The translations under genes and the position numbers were made by a program. Shown in pieces: positions 62,519-64,000 of a stretch of 64,000 nt of DNA. The notes beneath the pieces were generated by a model that worked only from the letters and a program-made list of their open reading frames with translations, did not search any database and was not told the origin of the DNA. The stretch is from Pseudoduganella danionis (GTDB lineage Bacteria; Pseudomonadota; Gammaproteobacteria; Burkholderiales; Burkholderiaceae_D), in the NCBI RefSeq assembly GCF_009720775.1, contig NZ_WNKW01000005.1:1-64000 (forward strand). Direction: 5' to 3'. Every line of letters starts with the position of its first letter. The first letter of the stretch is position 1.

Positions 62519-63195
62519 TTTTTTACCGTTTTCAGTAAGCTATTGATTTGCTTGACGAACTCGGCATCCGGGGTGGTGTCCAGCCGGGTGCTGACCGCCT
62601 TGGTCAAACCGCTGCCATCGAGCAGGGCCACGCGGGTAGTGTGGTTGATGACCCCATCGCCGAGCTGGCGAAACTTGATCTGGAGCGCACCGGCCAGCAT
62701 GCGGGTCTGGCTTTCATCCTTGGCCACGGCCAGACGGAAGCGTTGCGGATCGAGCTGCTTGTTCTTGACTAGCTGGGCTAGACCGGCCGGGCTGTCATTG
62801 AACGGATCGAGGCTGACCATCAGCACGCGCAGCTTGCTGGCGTTGGCGCCCAGCGCTTCCACCGTGCGCTTGAGCGTTTCGATGATGATCGGGCAGGCCG
62901 CATTGCAATCGCCATAGAACATGGTCACCAGCACGGGCGTGCCGGCCATGTCGCGCAGGCTGAAGCGCTGGTTGTTCGCATCGGTCAGGCTGATGTCGAG
63001 CTGATACAGCGAGTTGCCGGGCAGGGCGTTGTTAGCGGTGCTGGCCGTTGCCGATGCGGGCGCGCTGGCGGCCGTGCTACGGCCCGTATCGGCGCCGGCA
63101 TAGGCGGCGTGGCAGGCGGCTGTACTGAGCAGCAGCGCAGCCAGGCCGCGCCCGAGCTGGCGTACAGCAGCGCGTGAGGCGGAGGGTTTCATCAT
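62515..63195 (-). CDS. Sco1/SenC-type copper chaperone, periplasmic thioredoxin-like
   Basis: The 226-residue protein has a signal peptide or anchor (about 14-33), a Ser/Ala/Thr-rich linker, and a thioredoxin-like SCO domain with the copper motif CNAAC (Cys97, Cys101) and distal His185 (GDGVINHTTRV). It delivers copper to cuproenzymes or reduces their cysteines. The first of two tandem ATGs (63195) has AAGGA five bases upstream. It sits 8 bp after the formylglycine-generating-enzyme-like gene, a pairing seen next to copper nitrite reductase, so it may serve that enzyme rather than cytochrome oxidase. Confidence 0.88.
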   Translation of the reverse strand: MMKPSASRAAVRQLGRGLAALLLSTAACHAAYAGADTGRSTAASAPASATASTANNALPGNSLYQLDISLTDANNQRFSLRDMAGTPVLVTMFYGDCNAACPIIIETLKRTVEALGANASKLRVLMVSLDPFNDSPAGLAQLVKNKQLDPQRFRLAVAKDESQTRMLAGALQIKFRQLGDGVINHTTRVALLDGSGLTKAVSTRLDTTPDAEFVKQINSLLKTVKN

Positions 63196-63203
63196 GAGGT
63201 TCC

Positions 63204-64000
63204 TTATTTGGCGGGGGCGACGTCGCGCGCGCAGCGGAAGCCCAGATTGCCGCCATCCTGATTGGCTTCCATGGCCGACAGCAGGGCCAGGCGCATCAGT
63301 ATGGCGTAGTTGCGCCGGTCGGCCAGCGTGGCGGCAGCGCCGCCGCAGTAGTCGAGCAGCTTCTGTTCCCCTTTGGCGCGGCTGTCGGCATTGACGAACA
63401 GGCCGCTGTAATCTTCCACCCATTCCCACACGAGGCCGTGCAGGTCGTGGATGCCGTAGTAATTGGCCGGTGATCCTGCCACGCTGCGCGGCGTGCTCTT
63501 GCCTGCGTCGGCGTACCAGTGCAGGATGTTGGCCAGCCACGCTTCGTCGTCGCGCGCGTCGGCGCGCGTCGCATCGGCAGCGGCACTGAATTCCCATTCG
63601 TACCAGCGTGGCAGACGGGCGTTTTCACTTTCGCAGTAAGCCTGGGCGGCAAACCAGCTAACGTGGATGACGGGCGCATCGGCCGCCATGGGGGAGTAAT
63701 CGGTGGGGCTGGTCCAGCCGGATAGATAGGCTGGTGCAACGAAAAGGGCGGGAGCCTGGCCACGCTGCCATTCAGGGTGCTGGCGCACAAAGGCTGCAAA
63801 GTCGGCATTGGTAACGAGGCGGCTGCGCAACTGGAATGGCGCAACCTTGGCATCGGCGGCAACGCCATCAGCCGGAAGTACCGTACGCAGGCTACCTCCT
63901 TGTATGGTGCGGTAGTCTGGTACGGCGGTATCGCTAGCATGAACGCTGACCGCCGTAGCGGTCAGCAGTGCCAGCGCCGCCAGCCGCAAGGACTGGAGGG
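63204..64000 (-). CDS. Formylglycine-generating-enzyme/NirV-like protein (5' end beyond window)
   Basis: At least 261 residues of an FGE-sulfatase (SUMF1) domain are present after a signal-peptide-like start: FQLRSRLVTNADFAAFVR, PVIHVSWFAAQAYCESENARLPRWYEWEFSAA, GIHDLHGLVWEWVEDYSG and a C-terminal GGNLGFRCARD. The only start in the window is a TTG at 63989, and the frame stays open to the edge, so the true start probably lies outside. NirV proteins of this family accompany copper nitrite reductase NirK. With the Sco gene downstream, this predicts nirK just beyond the right edge. Catalytic Cys for true sulfatase activation is not evident. Confidence 0.8.
   Translation of the reverse strand, partial: LQSLRLAALALLTATAVSVHASDTAVPDYRTIQGGSLRTVLPADGVAADAKVAPFQLRSRLVTNADFAAFVRQHPEWQRGQAPALFVAPAYLSGWTSPTDYSPMAADAPVIHVSWFAAQAYCESENARLPRWYEWEFSAAADATRADARDDEAWLANILHWYADAGKSTPRSVAGSPANYYGIHDLHGLVWEWVEDYSGLFVNADSRAKGEQKLLDYCGGAAATLADRRNYAILMRLALLSAMEANQDGGNLGFRCARDVAPAK

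Overview
The window looks like chromosome of a Gram-negative betaproteobacterium, probably Burkholderiales and close to Oxalobacteraceae. The signs are high GC, three TonB-dependent receptors, an RND pump, a betaproteobacterial-type AcnB, several beta-propeller/GGDEF signalling proteins and an FNR-controlled set of anaerobic genes. Genus cannot be fixed by eye. I see no rRNA, tRNA, CRISPR array, prophage or insertion sequence.

Layout. (1) 0.3-1.9 kb: an amino-acid-type periplasmic binding protein and a small lipoprotein. (2) 2.0-9.5 kb, minus strand: an adaptor-pump-outer-membrane-channel operon that runs into its own response regulator and sensor kinase, with three 11-bp direct repeats upstream as a likely regulator site. 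(3) 9.6-17.9 kb: a sugar-use locus with a GH9 glycosidase divergent from a ROK repressor, then a PfkB kinase, a sugar MFS transporter and a TonB receptor. (4) 18.2-24.2 kb: c-di-GMP signalling, with a GAF-GGDEF protein, a large MHYT/PAS hybrid kinase and an HD-GYP response regulator. (5) 24.3-30.5 kb: two further TonB receptors, a DUF2946 protein and a DUF1624 acyltransferase-like membrane protein. (6) 30.5-35.5 kb, minus strand: two dissimilar dynamin-like GTPases and a tail-anchored coiled-coil protein in overlapping frames. (7) 35.9-38.5 kb: acnB. (8) 38.7-43.5 kb: a glycine-zipper protein, a propeller-GGDEF protein and an acyltransferase-3 protein. (9) 43.5-47.3 kb: a beta-CASP metallo-hydrolase, an AMP-phosphorylase-like enzyme and a PRPP-synthetase homologue, preceded by an FNR/Anr box. 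(10) 47.3-54.4 kb: a triple-GAF histidine kinase with its response regulator, a Cache protein and a second propeller-GGDEF protein. (11) 54.8-64 kb: an anaerobic/nitrogen-oxide region with a hemerythrin-DUF2249-membrane protein operon, ubiUVT, nrdD (apparently split) with nrdG, a Sco protein and a formylglycine-generating-enzyme-like protein cut by the window edge.

How it fits together. One FNR box at 56898-56911 lies exactly 41.5 bp from plausible start sites on both sides, so it can switch on oxygen-independent ubiquinone synthesis and the hemerythrin operon together. A second FNR box precedes the metallo-hydrolase/phosphorylase/PRPP operon. Anaerobic ribonucleotide reduction has paired NrdR boxes 31 bp apart. 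Together these suggest a facultative anaerobe that probably denitrifies. The most distinctive items are the two-dynamin plus coiled-coil operon, the separately encoded glycyl-radical tail of NrdD, and the FNR-linked AMP-phosphorylase operon.
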